From Corallincola platygyrae (lineage in GTDB: Bacteria; Pseudomonadota; Gammaproteobacteria; Enterobacterales; Neiellaceae), in contig NZ_BAABLI010000007.1 of the NCBI RefSeq assembly GCF_039544265.1, positions 62,001 through 126,000 on the forward strand: a stretch of DNA of 64,000 nucleotides, given 5' to 3'. The notes beneath the pieces are model-generated. The model saw only the letters and a program-made list of their open reading frames with translations. It was not told the origin of the DNA and did not search any database. Of the stretch, positions 16,351 through 25,971 are shown piece after piece. Each line of letters opens with the position of its first letter. Position 1 is the first letter of the stretch. Position numbers and translations under genes: made by a program.

Positions 16351-17541
16351 ATGATCCGCTCAATTGAAAACACATCTGCTGTTCAGCTGGACACTCGTGC
16401 GTCAGAAACCGACATGATCCACCGTTTGGTGGCACAGCATGACTCCCCGCTGATGATTCTGGACTGCGACGTAGTTCGCCGTCAGTATCGTGCGTTGCAG
16501 GCGGCACTGCCCAATGTTGTTTTGCACTTTGCACTGAAGCCAATGCCCCACCCCGCAGTCGTCAGCACTTTACTGCAGGAAGGTGCCTATTTTGATTTGG
16601 CCACCAATGGTGAAGTTGACCTGGTGAAAAGTGTGGGTGTACCCGCGGATCGCACTATCCAAACGCATCCAATTAAGCGTGATAGCGATATCCGGCATGC
16701 GCTGGATTACGGCTGCAATACCTTTGTGGTCGACAATCTGAACGAGTTGGAAAAGTTCATCGCTCACAAAGATCAGGCTGAACTCCTGGTGCGTCTGAGT
16801 TTTCGTAATGCGGATGCTTATGCGGATCTGTCGAAAAAGTTTGGATGCTCTTCAGAGCAAGCGTTCGAGATTATCAGCCGTGCTTTTGAGCTGGGTATCC
16901 GTATTCGTGGACTGTCATTTCATGTTGGGTCACAAACCATGGACCCACAGAAATACGTTTCCGCCATTGCCAGCTGTGCCAAATTGATTCAGCAAGTGGC
17001 CGATGCGGGTTTACCCGCGCTAAGTACGCTGGATATTGGCGGTGGTTTTCCGGTCGACTACGACGGTAGCCTGCAGCCAATCGATGAGTTTTGTGCACCA
17101 ATAAGAGAAGTGATGACCACACTGCCTGACACGCTGAAGGTTATTGCAGAGCCTGGGCGCTTCATTGTTGCACCTGCGGCGATAAACGTATGTTCAGTAA
17201 TGGGCCAGGCGCAGCGCGATGGTAAAACCTGGTACTACATGGATGACGGCATTTATGGCTCGTTCAGCGGTAACGTGTTCGATCACGGCAATTACCCCAT
17301 GGATGCCATCAAATGGCATGGAGAACGCTATCCGTCAGTATTAGCCGGACCAACCTGCGATAGCATTGATGTGATCGCAGAGGAGATCATGCTGCCAAAG
17401 CTGAACAATGGCGATATGGTTGTCAGCCGCATGATGGGTGCTTACAGCACTGTCACGGCCACTGACTTCAACTTCTTCAAGCGCGCAGAAGTTGTCGCTA
17501 TCAACCAGGTAATCGAGCAGCTTGCCGTGGCTGGGCTCTAA
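16351..17541 (+). CDS. ornithine decarboxylase, PLP fold type III
   Basis: A 396-aa alanine-racemase-fold decarboxylase (group IV, eukaryotic-type ornithine or lysine/ornithine decarboxylase) that makes putrescine (or cadaverine). It shows the PLP-binding Lys63 in FALKPMPHP (usually AxKAN), the PLP-phosphate glycines in LDIGGGFPVDY, EPGRF, and catalytic Cys336 in GPTCDSID from the partner subunit. ATG 16351 is chosen because GGAG precedes it by about 9 nt; an upstream frame adds 17 residues without homology. It is a single gene, divergent from nifH, with its own terminator. Confidence 0.88.
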   Translation: MIRSIENTSAVQLDTRASETDMIHRLVAQHDSPLMILDCDVVRRQYRALQAALPNVVLHFALKPMPHPAVVSTLLQEGAYFDLATNGEVDLVKSVGVPADRTIQTHPIKRDSDIRHALDYGCNTFVVDNLNELEKFIAHKDQAELLVRLSFRNADAYADLSKKFGCSSEQAFEIISRAFELGIRIRGLSFHVGSQTMDPQKYVSAIASCAKLIQQVADAGLPALSTLDIGGGFPVDYDGSLQPIDEFCAPIREVMTTLPDTLKVIAEPGRFIVAPAAINVCSVMGQAQRDGKTWYYMDDGIYGSFSGNVFDHGNYPMDAIKWHGERYPSVLAGPTCDSIDVIAEEIMLPKLNNGDMVVSRMMGAYSTVTATDFNFFKRAEVVAINQVIEQLAVAGL

Positions 17542-17565
17542 AACTCACACACTGCAGCTTCAAAA

Positions 17566-17590
17566 AAAGCGCCTGAACGGGCGCTTTTTT
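17566..17590 (+). terminator. terminator after the decarboxylase
   Basis: A stem AGCGCC/GGCGCT with a TGAACG loop, preceded by A and followed by six T: a classic Rho-independent terminator that may serve both this gene and convergent hinT. Confidence 0.85.
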
Positions 17591-17610
17591 ATCTATTTTA
17601 GTGCCACCAA

Positions 17611-17961
17611 TCAACTTGCCAGCATTGGGCCAAGGCGCTTGCCTCCCAACAGATGCATATGGATGTGGTACACCTCCTGTCCACCATACTGGTTGCAGTT
17701 CATGATCAGGCGGTAGCCGTCTTCAGCAATGCCAAGTTCTTTTGCCAATTTCGCTGCTACGGTAAACAAACGGCCCAGTACTTTCTCGTCATCTTCAGTG
17801 ACGTCGTTAACGGTTGGGATCAGCTTATTAGGAATAATAAGTACATGCTCAGGCGCTTTCGGGGAGATATCACGAAATGCCGTTACCAGTTCGTCCTGGT
17901 AAAGCATATCTGAAGGGATCTCTTTGCGGATAATCTTACTGAATATGGTTTCTTCTGCCAT
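17611..17961 (-). CDS. hinT: HIT-family purine nucleoside phosphoramidase
   Basis: A 116-aa cytoplasmic histidine-triad hydrolase. The HIT motif reads HIHMH (His99, 101, 103) with the upstream conserved APEHVLIIPN. HinT cleaves adenosine phosphoramidates and acyl- or aminoacyl-adenylates. It is a stand-alone gene, convergent with the decarboxylase and divergent from the M61 peptidase. Confidence 0.93.
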   Translation of the reverse strand: MAEETIFSKIIRKEIPSDMLYQDELVTAFRDISPKAPEHVLIIPNKLIPTVNDVTEDDEKVLGRLFTVAAKLAKELGIAEDGYRLIMNCNQYGGQEVYHIHMHLLGGKRLGPMLAS

Positions 17962-18153
17962 GACACTGGGACCTTTTAATGCAGTGATTGTTTTTGGCTA
18001 TTTTAAGCCGAATGTCGCATAGCTTTTAACCGATAACGCACAATTTAACGCGCTGGTTCACGATTGAAAACAAAGATACTTTTCAGCACTCATTAGCATG
18101 CGACAATTTAACAAACTACCTTTGATTTGCTGTTTATCTATTTTATAGGCGTC

Positions 18154-19965
18154 ATGATCGAATATTCCATATGTCCCGCAGATCCACATGCCCACATTTT
18201 TGAGGTGAGCCTGACCTTCCAACCACAGGGTGAAGAGTCACTGCGCCTCTGGCTGCCAGGCTGGATCCCAGGCAGTTACATGATCCGAGAATTTGCCCGT
18301 CATATTGTCGAGATCAATGCGGAACAGAATGGCCTGCCCCTGCCGATCATTAAGCTGGATAAACATAGCTGGCAACTTTCGCCACTCAGTGACGAACCGG
18401 TACAGGTTCGCTACAAGGTTTACGCATTTGATAGCTCCGTACGTGCGGCCTATCTTGACCAACTGCGTGGTTTCTTCAATGGCACCAGTGTTTTCCTTAC
18501 CGTGGAAGGTTATGAACAGGAGCCTGTCAGCCTGGAGATTGAGCCACCGCTGGATCCTCAGTGGTCCCACTGGCGTGTTGCCACAACACTGACTGAAAAT
18601 GGTGCGACCCGTTATGGTTTTGGTCGTTACAGCGCTGAGAATTATGATGAACTGATAGATCATCCTGTCGAGCTGGGTGACTTTTCCTTAGCTAGCTTTA
18701 ACGTGGAAGGTGTACAGCACGATATCGTCATAGCGGGTCACCACAACGCAGACTTAGAGCGTTTGTGTCGAGACCTGCGTGTGATTTGTCACTACCAAAT
18801 CAATTTCTTTGGTAAACCCGCGCCAATGGAACGTTACATGTTCCTGGTAAATGCGGTTGGTAATGGTTACGGCGGACTTGAGCATCGCGCCTCAACGGCC
18901 CTGCTCTGCAGCCGTTACGACCTGCCGCAAGTAGGTGAAGAGTCTGTATCCAAATCATATCGTACATTCCTGGCGCTATGCAGCCACGAGTATTTCCACA
19001 CTTGGAACGTAAAACGGCTGAAGCCAGATGCATTTGTGCCTTACCAACTCGACAAAGAGAGCTACACCGAGCAGCTTTGGTGGTATGAAGGGGTCACCTC
19101 CTATTACGACGAGTTAATATTGGTTCGCTCCGGTTTGATCAGCCACGATGACTACCTGACGATGCTGGCTGAAACCATCACTCGCGTGCAAAAAGGGTTG
19201 GGTAGAAAGCGTCAAACCGTAGCGGAATCGAGTTTTGATGCCTGGACAAGGTTCTATCTGCAGGATGCCAACGCACCCAATGCGATTGTCAGTTATTACA
19301 CCAAGGGTTCATTAATTGCACTCGCCCTTGATCTATCTCTGCGCCGGGACACCGACAATCAATACAATCTCGACCTTGTTGTACAGACCTTATGGCAAGA
19401 GTTTGGCCGCACCGGATTGCCCACACGAGACCACACGGTTATCGACCTCATCGAACGACTGACTGGACTCGATTACGAACCCTTCTTTGAGCGTTACCTA
19501 TACAGCACTGATGAGATCCCGCTCGAAGAATTACTCAATGATGTCGGGGTGTTACTTAAGCTTCGACATACAACGTCGATACAAGATAAAGGCGGAAAAC
19601 CTGCGTCTCCGACCAATCAGCAAAAATGGCAGTTTGGAGCCATGATTGCGCAATCGGCCGATGGTGGCGTAAAGATTCAGTCAGTACACAATGGCAGTGC
19701 CGCAGAAGATGCAGGCCTTGCTCCAGGCGACGAGTTGGTTGCCTTTGATAATGTAAAAGTCAGTTTTAGTAACTTTAATGACAGATTTGTTCGCCACACC
19801 AGCCAATGTCAACGTGGCGATCAGATCACCATGCATGTTTTCAGGGACGACCAAATGTTAGTTATGGCGCTGCCATTGCGAGAAACAATGCCAGATACCG
19901 CCATACTAACAATCAATGACCATCAGGCCGCATTGGCTTGGCTGGATGGTCAGCGTTATAACTAA
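18154..19965 (+). CDS. M61-family metallopeptidase with PDZ domain
   Basis: A 603-aa protease. The N-terminal beta domain (SPGSYMIREFARH-like, residues 36-50) and the zinc site HEYFH at 278-282, with a downstream YEGVTSYY (third ligand Glu), define the glycyl-aminopeptidase M61 family. A PDZ domain lies at about 505-590 (NGSAAEDAGLAPGDEL). There is no signal peptide, so it is probably cytoplasmic. ATG 18154 is preferred to TTG 18127, since family members start with an MI-Y-I-PADP pattern exactly here. It is followed by the chemotaxis receptor after 29 bp. Confidence 0.9.
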   Translation: MIEYSICPADPHAHIFEVSLTFQPQGEESLRLWLPGWIPGSYMIREFARHIVEINAEQNGLPLPIIKLDKHSWQLSPLSDEPVQVRYKVYAFDSSVRAAYLDQLRGFFNGTSVFLTVEGYEQEPVSLEIEPPLDPQWSHWRVATTLTENGATRYGFGRYSAENYDELIDHPVELGDFSLASFNVEGVQHDIVIAGHHNADLERLCRDLRVICHYQINFFGKPAPMERYMFLVNAVGNGYGGLEHRASTALLCSRYDLPQVGEESVSKSYRTFLALCSHEYFHTWNVKRLKPDAFVPYQLDKESYTEQLWWYEGVTSYYDELILVRSGLISHDDYLTMLAETITRVQKGLGRKRQTVAESSFDAWTRFYLQDANAPNAIVSYYTKGSLIALALDLSLRRDTDNQYNLDLVVQTLWQEFGRTGLPTRDHTVIDLIERLTGLDYEPFFERYLYSTDEIPLEELLNDVGVLLKLRHTTSIQDKGGKPASPTNQQKWQFGAMIAQSADGGVKIQSVHNGSAAEDAGLAPGDELVAFDNVKVSFSNFNDRFVRHTSQCQRGDQITMHVFRDDQMLVMALPLRETMPDTAILTINDHQAALAWLDGQRYN

Positions 19966-19994
19966 TTTGGGCGACAACAAGTAAGGCACGCTTA

Positions 19995-22031
19995 ATGAGT
20001 AAAAACAAAAGCCAGAAAGGTAATCTACTTAACGTATTGAATAACGTTTCGGTAGTTCTGCGAGTAAGTATTGGATTTGCCGTATTAGTAGGTCTAATGC
20101 TGATTATCAGTGGCGTTTCGCTGCTTGGTATGACTGGACTCAACTCGCAATTGGTTAAGGTTACCAACGATGCGGTTCCTCTCGTTGAGGAGGCAAATAA
20201 GGCAAGTATTACCCTGCTCACCGCAAACAAGCACTTCAAGGATTTTATTACCTCGAAAGATGTTGCTGCGATGGACCAGGCTGAACAAGCGTTTGCTGAT
20301 AGCGAGAGCCAACTCAAAGCACAGCTTGAATCATTAAGCACGGTTGCTGGAGAGCAGCAGGAGATTCAATCTCTGCTGTCTCAACTTTCATTTTTGGATG
20401 AGCGTTTCTTTGGCGAAGCAAGAGCGGCAATGGCAAGTTACCGCCAGATCCAAGCCAACAAGGCGCAGGTCAACTCTGAAGTGGCAGATTTCTACATCAT
20501 GCTGCCTCAGTTAAAGAAGTTTATTGGCGATGCAGTACATAAACTGCAGGATGACTATATCCGCAATGCCATGGAGGAGTACTTCCTGGCGCTAAACTCG
20601 ATGGAAGGCCCAACCATTAAGGCGCTTAGCTCAGATCAACTTGAAGAAGTTGACCGCATCATCGCGCAAAATGGCAGAAATCATAAAAACTACAAAACCA
20701 AGCTGGACGACCTGGAATACGAGATCCCAAGCTTACAAAATGATGTTGGATTTATTTTGGAGCGATTGGACAAAGCGCTTATCTCTTCTGACGGTGTGCT
20801 GGCGAACCACCGTAATTTGGTATTCCTGACCGATGATGTTTTCAACAACGCTGCAGAGGCTGCAGGCGCAATTGAAGAAGCGAACGGCATTCTGGAGCAG
20901 GTCACACAACAGGCAACCAGTTTTGTAAACAAAGCATCAAACGACGCAAGTGCAGCACTGAAAAACGGCTTGGCGTGGGTAACGATTCTCGGACTGCTCT
21001 CGGTTGCACTTGCTGCAATCATCGCCTGGAGCACCGCGGTCGGTATTCGTAAACCGCTCAAGAACATTCTTGATGTGCTGTCCGCGATTGTTGATGGCGA
21101 CATGACACGCAAAGTCGATGTCAAAGGCGAAAATGAATTCGGCCAACTTGGAGACTGGGTTAACAAACTGAACGACCAGATGCGCGACATCTTGGTCAAG
21201 CTGACTGAGACCTCACACCAGCTTTCCCATGTTGCCGAGTCCAACCAACAAACCAGTACCCGCTCGCGTGATGAGTTGGATCGTCAACGTCATGAAACAG
21301 CCAGCGTAGCAACTGCGATGACTGAGATGTCTGCGTCAGTAAAAGAGGTCGCCTATTCTGCCAACGTCACCCTGGAAAAAGTGTTGGAAGTTGAATCGGC
21401 ATCAAATACCGGCCGTGAAGTGATGAGCCAGAACATCACCACAACCCATCAATTGTCTGAAAAGCTACAGCAATCAAGCACAGTCATTGGCGAAGTAGAT
21501 GGTTACAGTAGTGATATCGGCGGCATTCTTGTTGTTATTCGTGGCATTGCAGAACAAACCAACCTGTTGGCGTTAAACGCAGCAATTGAAGCGGCACGCG
21601 CCGGTGAACAGGGTCGCGGCTTTGCCGTGGTGGCCGATGAAGTTCGTAACCTGGCTCAGAAAACTGGCGAATCGATTACCGAGATCCAGGCCATGATTGA
21701 AAGCCTGCAATCCAGTGCCAAGCGTGCCGTAGATGTGGTTTCTGAGTGTTTCCACGAAATGGAAGCCAGCGTGATGCAGGCATCTGATGCCAACAGCGCG
21801 ATGGAAGAGATACAGGGTATCATCACGCAGATCAGTGATATGAGTAGCCAGATCGCCGCAGCTGCAGAAGAGCAGCAATGCACTGCGGAAGAGATCACCC
21901 GGAACATTAACCATATCTCGGATATCTCCGATGAGAACTACCAAGGTATCGAAGACATTACCCAGCGTAGCTCTGAGCTTGAGCGTTTAGCGCATGACCA
22001 AGATAAGTTGGTAGACCGCTTCAAGCTTTAA
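19995..22031 (+). CDS. methyl-accepting chemotaxis protein
   Basis: A 678-aa receptor. TM1 is at about 18-40, then a large helical periplasmic ligand domain (about 41-322), TM2 about 325-347, HAMP about 348-400, and a long cytoplasmic coiled coil. The signalling tip (IAEQTNLLALNAAIEAARAG, about 517-536) is the highly conserved hairpin. The all-helical sensor suggests a 4-helix or tandem-helix ligand module; the ligand is unknown. There is no C-terminal CheR-binding pentapeptide. A strong terminator follows. Confidence 0.93.
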   Translation: MSKNKSQKGNLLNVLNNVSVVLRVSIGFAVLVGLMLIISGVSLLGMTGLNSQLVKVTNDAVPLVEEANKASITLLTANKHFKDFITSKDVAAMDQAEQAFADSESQLKAQLESLSTVAGEQQEIQSLLSQLSFLDERFFGEARAAMASYRQIQANKAQVNSEVADFYIMLPQLKKFIGDAVHKLQDDYIRNAMEEYFLALNSMEGPTIKALSSDQLEEVDRIIAQNGRNHKNYKTKLDDLEYEIPSLQNDVGFILERLDKALISSDGVLANHRNLVFLTDDVFNNAAEAAGAIEEANGILEQVTQQATSFVNKASNDASAALKNGLAWVTILGLLSVALAAIIAWSTAVGIRKPLKNILDVLSAIVDGDMTRKVDVKGENEFGQLGDWVNKLNDQMRDILVKLTETSHQLSHVAESNQQTSTRSRDELDRQRHETASVATAMTEMSASVKEVAYSANVTLEKVLEVESASNTGREVMSQNITTTHQLSEKLQQSSTVIGEVDGYSSDIGGILVVIRGIAEQTNLLALNAAIEAARAGEQGRGFAVVADEVRNLAQKTGESITEIQAMIESLQSSAKRAVDVVSECFHEMEASVMQASDANSAMEEIQGIITQISDMSSQIAAAAEEQQCTAEEITRNINHISDISDENYQGIEDITQRSSELERLAHDQDKLVDRFKL

Positions 22032-22050
22032 ACACTATGCCGAATCCATT

Positions 22051-22079
22051 AAAAAAGCCGCTTAATGCGGCTTTTTTTT
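22051..22079. terminator. bidirectional terminator
   Basis: AAAAAGCCGC-TTAAT-GCGGCTTTTT lies between convergent genes; A and T tracts on both sides let it serve the chemotaxis gene and the M23 peptidase. Confidence 0.9.
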
Positions 22080-22899
22080 ATTCTCTCGGAGGCAGTAACA
22101 AGCCTGGATCGAGTCTTACCTTAAACCAGTTAATACGCCAATCCAGATGCGCGCCAGTGACTCGTCCGGTCGCGCCAATCTTGGCAATGGGGTCGCCCTG
22201 CTTCACCACATCTCCCTCTTTCACCAGTGAATCACTGAGGTGAATGAAAGTTGAGCTGATGCCAAATCCATGGTCAATTAAAAGCGTGCCACCACTGTAG
22301 TACATATCAGGGTGCCATAGCGTTACCGTGCCATCGGCAGGCGCATAAACCAATGTCCCTGTTGGTGCTGCAATGTCTATCCCATAATGTGGGCGTTTAG
22401 GCTCACCATTGAAGAAACGCTGGCTACCGTATACGCCTGAAATAGGGCCTTCAGCGGGCCAGATAAAATCCTGCAAAAACGCGCGAAGATCCGTATCTAA
22501 CTTGCGAGCCTCAGCGACTTGTCGATTATCTTCACGTATACGAGCAAGAACTTCTTCCGGCGGAGATACGTATTTCTGCGCTACGCCTTCAATTCGCTGG
22601 ATCTTGTATTCACGCTGCTCTACTTCAACTCTCTTAGTGTGTTTAGCGCCACCTTTATCAGTCCACTCGAGAAGTGCAGGCCCAGTTTCATCGCGGCTGA
22701 AGCCAATCACAAACACACCATCTTCGCCGACCTTTACCGGCTCGCCGTTAAGAGTTAACTCACTGCCGACGGGAACCTGGCCAGTGACCATGCCACCCTG
22801 GATAAACTTACCATCGAGTTCGATTGCGCTTAACGACGCGGACCAGCCAATACTAATCGACAGTGCGCTCAGTAATAGCGCCTTTTTCAACACCTTCAT
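22078..22899 (-). CDS. exported M23 (LytM) peptidase
   Basis: A 273-aa periplasmic protein with a signal peptide (1-25, cleavage after SLSA). The C-terminal LytM domain (about 150-265) has PHYGIDIAAPTG (zinc His and Asp), HGFGISSTFIH and GAHLDWR, where the usual HLHY is HLDW, as in one common subfamily. An N-terminal beta domain precedes it. It probably cuts or helps remodel peptidoglycan. Its start overlaps the end of the upstream QueD-like gene by 47 bp, so the two are co-expressed. Confidence 0.9.
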   Translation of the reverse strand: MKVLKKALLLSALSISIGWSASLSAIELDGKFIQGGMVTGQVPVGSELTLNGEPVKVGEDGVFVIGFSRDETGPALLEWTDKGGAKHTKRVEVEQREYKIQRIEGVAQKYVSPPEEVLARIREDNRQVAEARKLDTDLRAFLQDFIWPAEGPISGVYGSQRFFNGEPKRPHYGIDIAAPTGTLVYAPADGTVTLWHPDMYYSGGTLLIDHGFGISSTFIHLSDSLVKEGDVVKQGDPIAKIGATGRVTGAHLDWRINWFKVRLDPGLLLPPRE

Positions 22900-23728
22900 A
22901 CGCTCTCACTTTTATAGATTTTTCTGGAAATTCTTCACTTAACTGACGGCAAATATAATCAGAAAGACACTCAACGGTACTTTCACAATCGACTATTTCC
23001 GTCTGAGCTTTGGGAACGGCAATGAAAAAGTCTCCCTGGCTTGCCGAATAGGCAAAACAGAGACTGTCTTCTATTCCCTTATTGCTGGCAAAAGGCGTAT
23101 CCGAAGATGAAACAAGGTCATCTTCAGAGCCTAAATAGATGTCATGCCAACGTTTGGCCCAGGCTGCTTCCAATTCAGGCTTTGGAACCCCATCAACCCA
23201 AATACCGATGCGAGACCGGTGGCCGTGGGCAATACGCTGACAGTTACCGTCATGCAGTTTTAAACCGTGGGTGTAATGATAAAACGGCTTCTCTTCAGTC
23301 TCATGGCGTAGATTAACCGTTAACCCCTTCACGTTTTCCGGCAGGAGTTTCAGCAGCATCTCCTCCAGATAGCGAGCCAGCGAATCATCATCTATCGACG
23401 CCAATGGCAACAAGGCGTAGGCACTCAAAGGGCTTTGCACATAGATAGCACCAGTGCCAGACTCGCAACTCAACGTAACGACCTCTTCGCTTTGTTGCTC
23501 TACGTTGGCAGCGGGAGACAGCATCGGCACAATCAACTTATGGTCGATATGGAGATCAAGCGACGCTTTAATCGTCTTTTTAACGTGAGAAAAATCAAAC
23601 ACCATGCCTTCGTCATTCAGCTCACCTTGAAGCTCGACATCAACAATCCAGCTTTCACCAAGCAAGCCGCGTGAAGGACATAGATAAGTACTATCTATTA
23701 CGGTTAAACCATCGACAAATAAACGCAT
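22853..23728 (-). CDS. tandem PTPS/6-carboxytetrahydropterin synthase-like protein
   Basis: A 291-aa soluble protein with two QueD/PTPS-like halves: the first starts MRLFVDGLTVIDSTYL, the second near residue 150. The second half keeps a Glu/His-containing YHYTHGLKLHDGNCQRIAHGH, the zinc-site region of PTPS; the first half lacks the histidines and looks degenerate. Family members make pterin or 7-deazaguanine precursors, but the altered first half leaves the reaction open. The start at ATG 23728 matches the family; the upstream frame to 23803 is not needed. It is the first gene of a two-gene unit with the M23 peptidase. Confidence 0.7.
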   Translation of the reverse strand: MRLFVDGLTVIDSTYLCPSRGLLGESWIVDVELQGELNDEGMVFDFSHVKKTIKASLDLHIDHKLIVPMLSPAANVEQQSEEVVTLSCESGTGAIYVQSPLSAYALLPLASIDDDSLARYLEEMLLKLLPENVKGLTVNLRHETEEKPFYHYTHGLKLHDGNCQRIAHGHRSRIGIWVDGVPKPELEAAWAKRWHDIYLGSEDDLVSSSDTPFASNKGIEDSLCFAYSASQGDFFIAVPKAQTEIVDCESTVECLSDYICRQLSEEFPEKSIKVRAYEGVEKGAITERTVD

Positions 23729-23807
23729 TGAACAAACTGGCTCATGTAAACAAATCAAAAGCGAGGGCCAGTATAACCTCTGGATGAGAACTATTGTTAT
23801 CAAAATA

Positions 23808-23835
23808 AAAAAGCCGGCAATATGCCGGCTTTTTC
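23808..23835 (-). terminator. terminator after malK
   Basis: AAAAGCCGGCA-ATA-TGCCGGCTTTTT: an 11-bp stem with A and T tracts, 17 bp after the malK stop. It also insulates the divergently read side. Confidence 0.9.
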
Positions 23836-23851
23836 TAACAACTGCGGAGAG

Positions 23852-25012
23852 TTACTCGCCCAGCGGCAAGCCACCCTTCTCACGGTTGTAACGTGCGGTA
23901 CGTGGGAAAGCTTTACCATTCTCATCGAACAGGTAAACAGCTTCTTTAGGGAAGCCAACTTCCATCACTTCACCAGACTGAGCTTCAACATCAGAGTGCG
24001 CCTTAACTGTGAAGTCACGGCCGTCAATTGTCATGTAAACAAAAGACTCGGCACCCAGGTGCTCAGCTACCAGTACACTACCACTGATGTGGCCGTGCGA
24101 ATCGTCATGGTCACGAGGCAGAACGTGCTCTGGACGAACACCCAGCTCAACTTTATCGCCCACTTTCGCAGCGCTGGCATCAATACAACCAGTCACAACG
24201 TCGCCAGTGCTCAGCTTAACCTTACACTCAGTTTCGCCGATTTCTACCAACTCACCCAAGATGAAGTTCATCTTAGGAGAACCAATGAAGCCAGCAACGA
24301 ACTTGTTTGCAGGCGTATGGTACAGATCCAGTGGGCTACCAAACTGTTCAAGGTTGGTAGGCGCATCTTCATCCAGAGGGCTAAGAACAACGATCTTATC
24401 CGCCAGAGTCATTGCTTCAACCTGATCGTGTGTTACGTAGATGATGGTTGATTGCAGCTCTTTGTGCAGCTTGGCAATCTCAATACGCATCTTCACACGC
24501 AGCGCAGCATCCAGGTTAGACAGAGGTTCGTCAAACAGGAATACCGCTGGCTGCTGAACGATACAACGACCGATAGCAACACGCTGACGCTGACCACCAG
24601 AAAGAGCCTTAGGCTTACGATCCAGCATGTGAGTCAAACCAAGGATTTCAGACGCTTTGTCTACACGAACCTTGATCTCGTCTTTTGGCACTTTTTTCAG
24701 CTTAAGGCCAAACGCCATGTTTTCGAACAGATCCATGTGCGGGTAAAGTGCATACGACTGGAACACCATACCTACATTACGGTCTACCGGTGGAATCTCA
24801 TTCATGCGGCGACCAGCAATAGTCAGCTCACCGTCAGTGATGTCTTCCAAGCCCGCGATCATACGCAGCAGTGTAGACTTACCACAGCCCGATGGACCAA
24901 CGAACACGATAAACTCGCCATCTTCGATGTGCAGGTTGATATCCCGCAACGTGTCCTGATGGACAGATGGATCGTAATTCTTACGTATATTCTTAAGGAC
25001 GACTTCAGCCAT
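23852..25012 (-). CDS. malK: maltose/maltodextrin importer ATPase MalK
   Basis: A 386-aa ABC ATPase of the CUT1 sugar family. Walker A GPSGCGKST at 39-47, signature LSGGQ at 137-141, Walker B VFLFDEP at 157-163, then the C-terminal TOBE/OB regulatory domain (about 240-370). It is the last gene of malE-malF-malG-malK. In enterics the malK C-terminus restrains MalT; no malT is visible here. Confidence 0.93.
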   Translation of the reverse strand: MAEVVLKNIRKNYDPSVHQDTLRDINLHIEDGEFIVFVGPSGCGKSTLLRMIAGLEDITDGELTIAGRRMNEIPPVDRNVGMVFQSYALYPHMDLFENMAFGLKLKKVPKDEIKVRVDKASEILGLTHMLDRKPKALSGGQRQRVAIGRCIVQQPAVFLFDEPLSNLDAALRVKMRIEIAKLHKELQSTIIYVTHDQVEAMTLADKIVVLSPLDEDAPTNLEQFGSPLDLYHTPANKFVAGFIGSPKMNFILGELVEIGETECKVKLSTGDVVTGCIDASAAKVGDKVELGVRPEHVLPRDHDDSHGHISGSVLVAEHLGAESFVYMTIDGRDFTVKAHSDVEAQSGEVMEVGFPKEAVYLFDENGKAFPRTARYNREKGGLPLGE

Positions 25013-25064
25013 TCTTGTCTCCAGAAAGCTATTCTTTAGCTTTAAACCCTAAATTCTTAACCAA

Positions 25065-25955
25065 TTAACCCTTAACACCACCAGCTGTCAGGCCACCAAC
25101 TAACCAACGTTGAGCCAACAGGAATACCAAGGTGATGGGGAAACCAGACAATACGGCCGCAGCGGCAAAGTCACCCCAGAGATAGTTCTGAGGGTACAGG
25201 TACTGCTGAGCACCTACCGCGAGCGTCAGTTTTTCAACATCTTGCAGCAGCAAAGATGCTACTGGTACCTCTGTAATTGCACCGATGAATGACAGGATAA
25301 ATACCACCGCCAAAATTGGAACACTCAGAGGCAACAAGACTAAACGGAATGCCTGCCATGGAGTTGCGCCATCAATTGCAGCCGCTTCCTCCAAAGATGG
25401 GTCAATCGTTTCGAAATATCCCTTAATGGTCCACACGTGCAGTGCGATACCAGACAGATAGATGAAGATCAGACCCGCGTGGGTGTTTAGACCCAACCAA
25501 GGGAAGTACTGACCAATCTTGTCAAACATTGCATAGATAGCTACCAATGCCAGAACCGCTGGGAACATCTGGAAAATCAGCATGCCTTCCAGAATCAGCT
25601 TCTTGCCTGCGAACTTCATACGGGCAAATGCGTATGCACTGGTGGTTGCCAGCAATACAATCAGAGCAGAGGTAACGATAGCTACTTTAATAGAGTTCCA
25701 CAGCCAGGTAAGAACTGGGAATGGAGGCGGTGTAATTTTACCGTCCGCCTCAACAACAGGAATACCTAAAGCAAGCTTCCAGTGCTCCAAAGAAGGGTTA
25801 GTCGGGATAATCTCCCCCACCGCGTAGTTACCTTCACGGAAAGAGATCGCGATAACCATCAACAGTGGAAAAATAATCAGAGCCAGGAAGCACCACATAC
25901 CAATATGTGTCGCCAGGACGCGGTACTTCAGGCTTTTAGGTTGAACCATTGGCAT
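25065..25955 (-). CDS. malG: maltose importer permease MalG
   Basis: A 296-aa inner-membrane permease with six helices. The EAA loop is EEAAAIDGATPWQAFRLVLLPLS (about 193-215), which docks on MalK. The C-terminus WLVGGLTAGGVKG is the MalG tail that reaches into the MalK dimer. It starts 16 bp after malF. Confidence 0.95.
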   Translation of the reverse strand: MPMVQPKSLKYRVLATHIGMWCFLALIIFPLLMVIAISFREGNYAVGEIIPTNPSLEHWKLALGIPVVEADGKITPPPFPVLTWLWNSIKVAIVTSALIVLLATTSAYAFARMKFAGKKLILEGMLIFQMFPAVLALVAIYAMFDKIGQYFPWLGLNTHAGLIFIYLSGIALHVWTIKGYFETIDPSLEEAAAIDGATPWQAFRLVLLPLSVPILAVVFILSFIGAITEVPVASLLLQDVEKLTLAVGAQQYLYPQNYLWGDFAAAAVLSGFPITLVFLLAQRWLVGGLTAGGVKG

Positions 25956-25971
25956 AACTAATTAACCCCTC

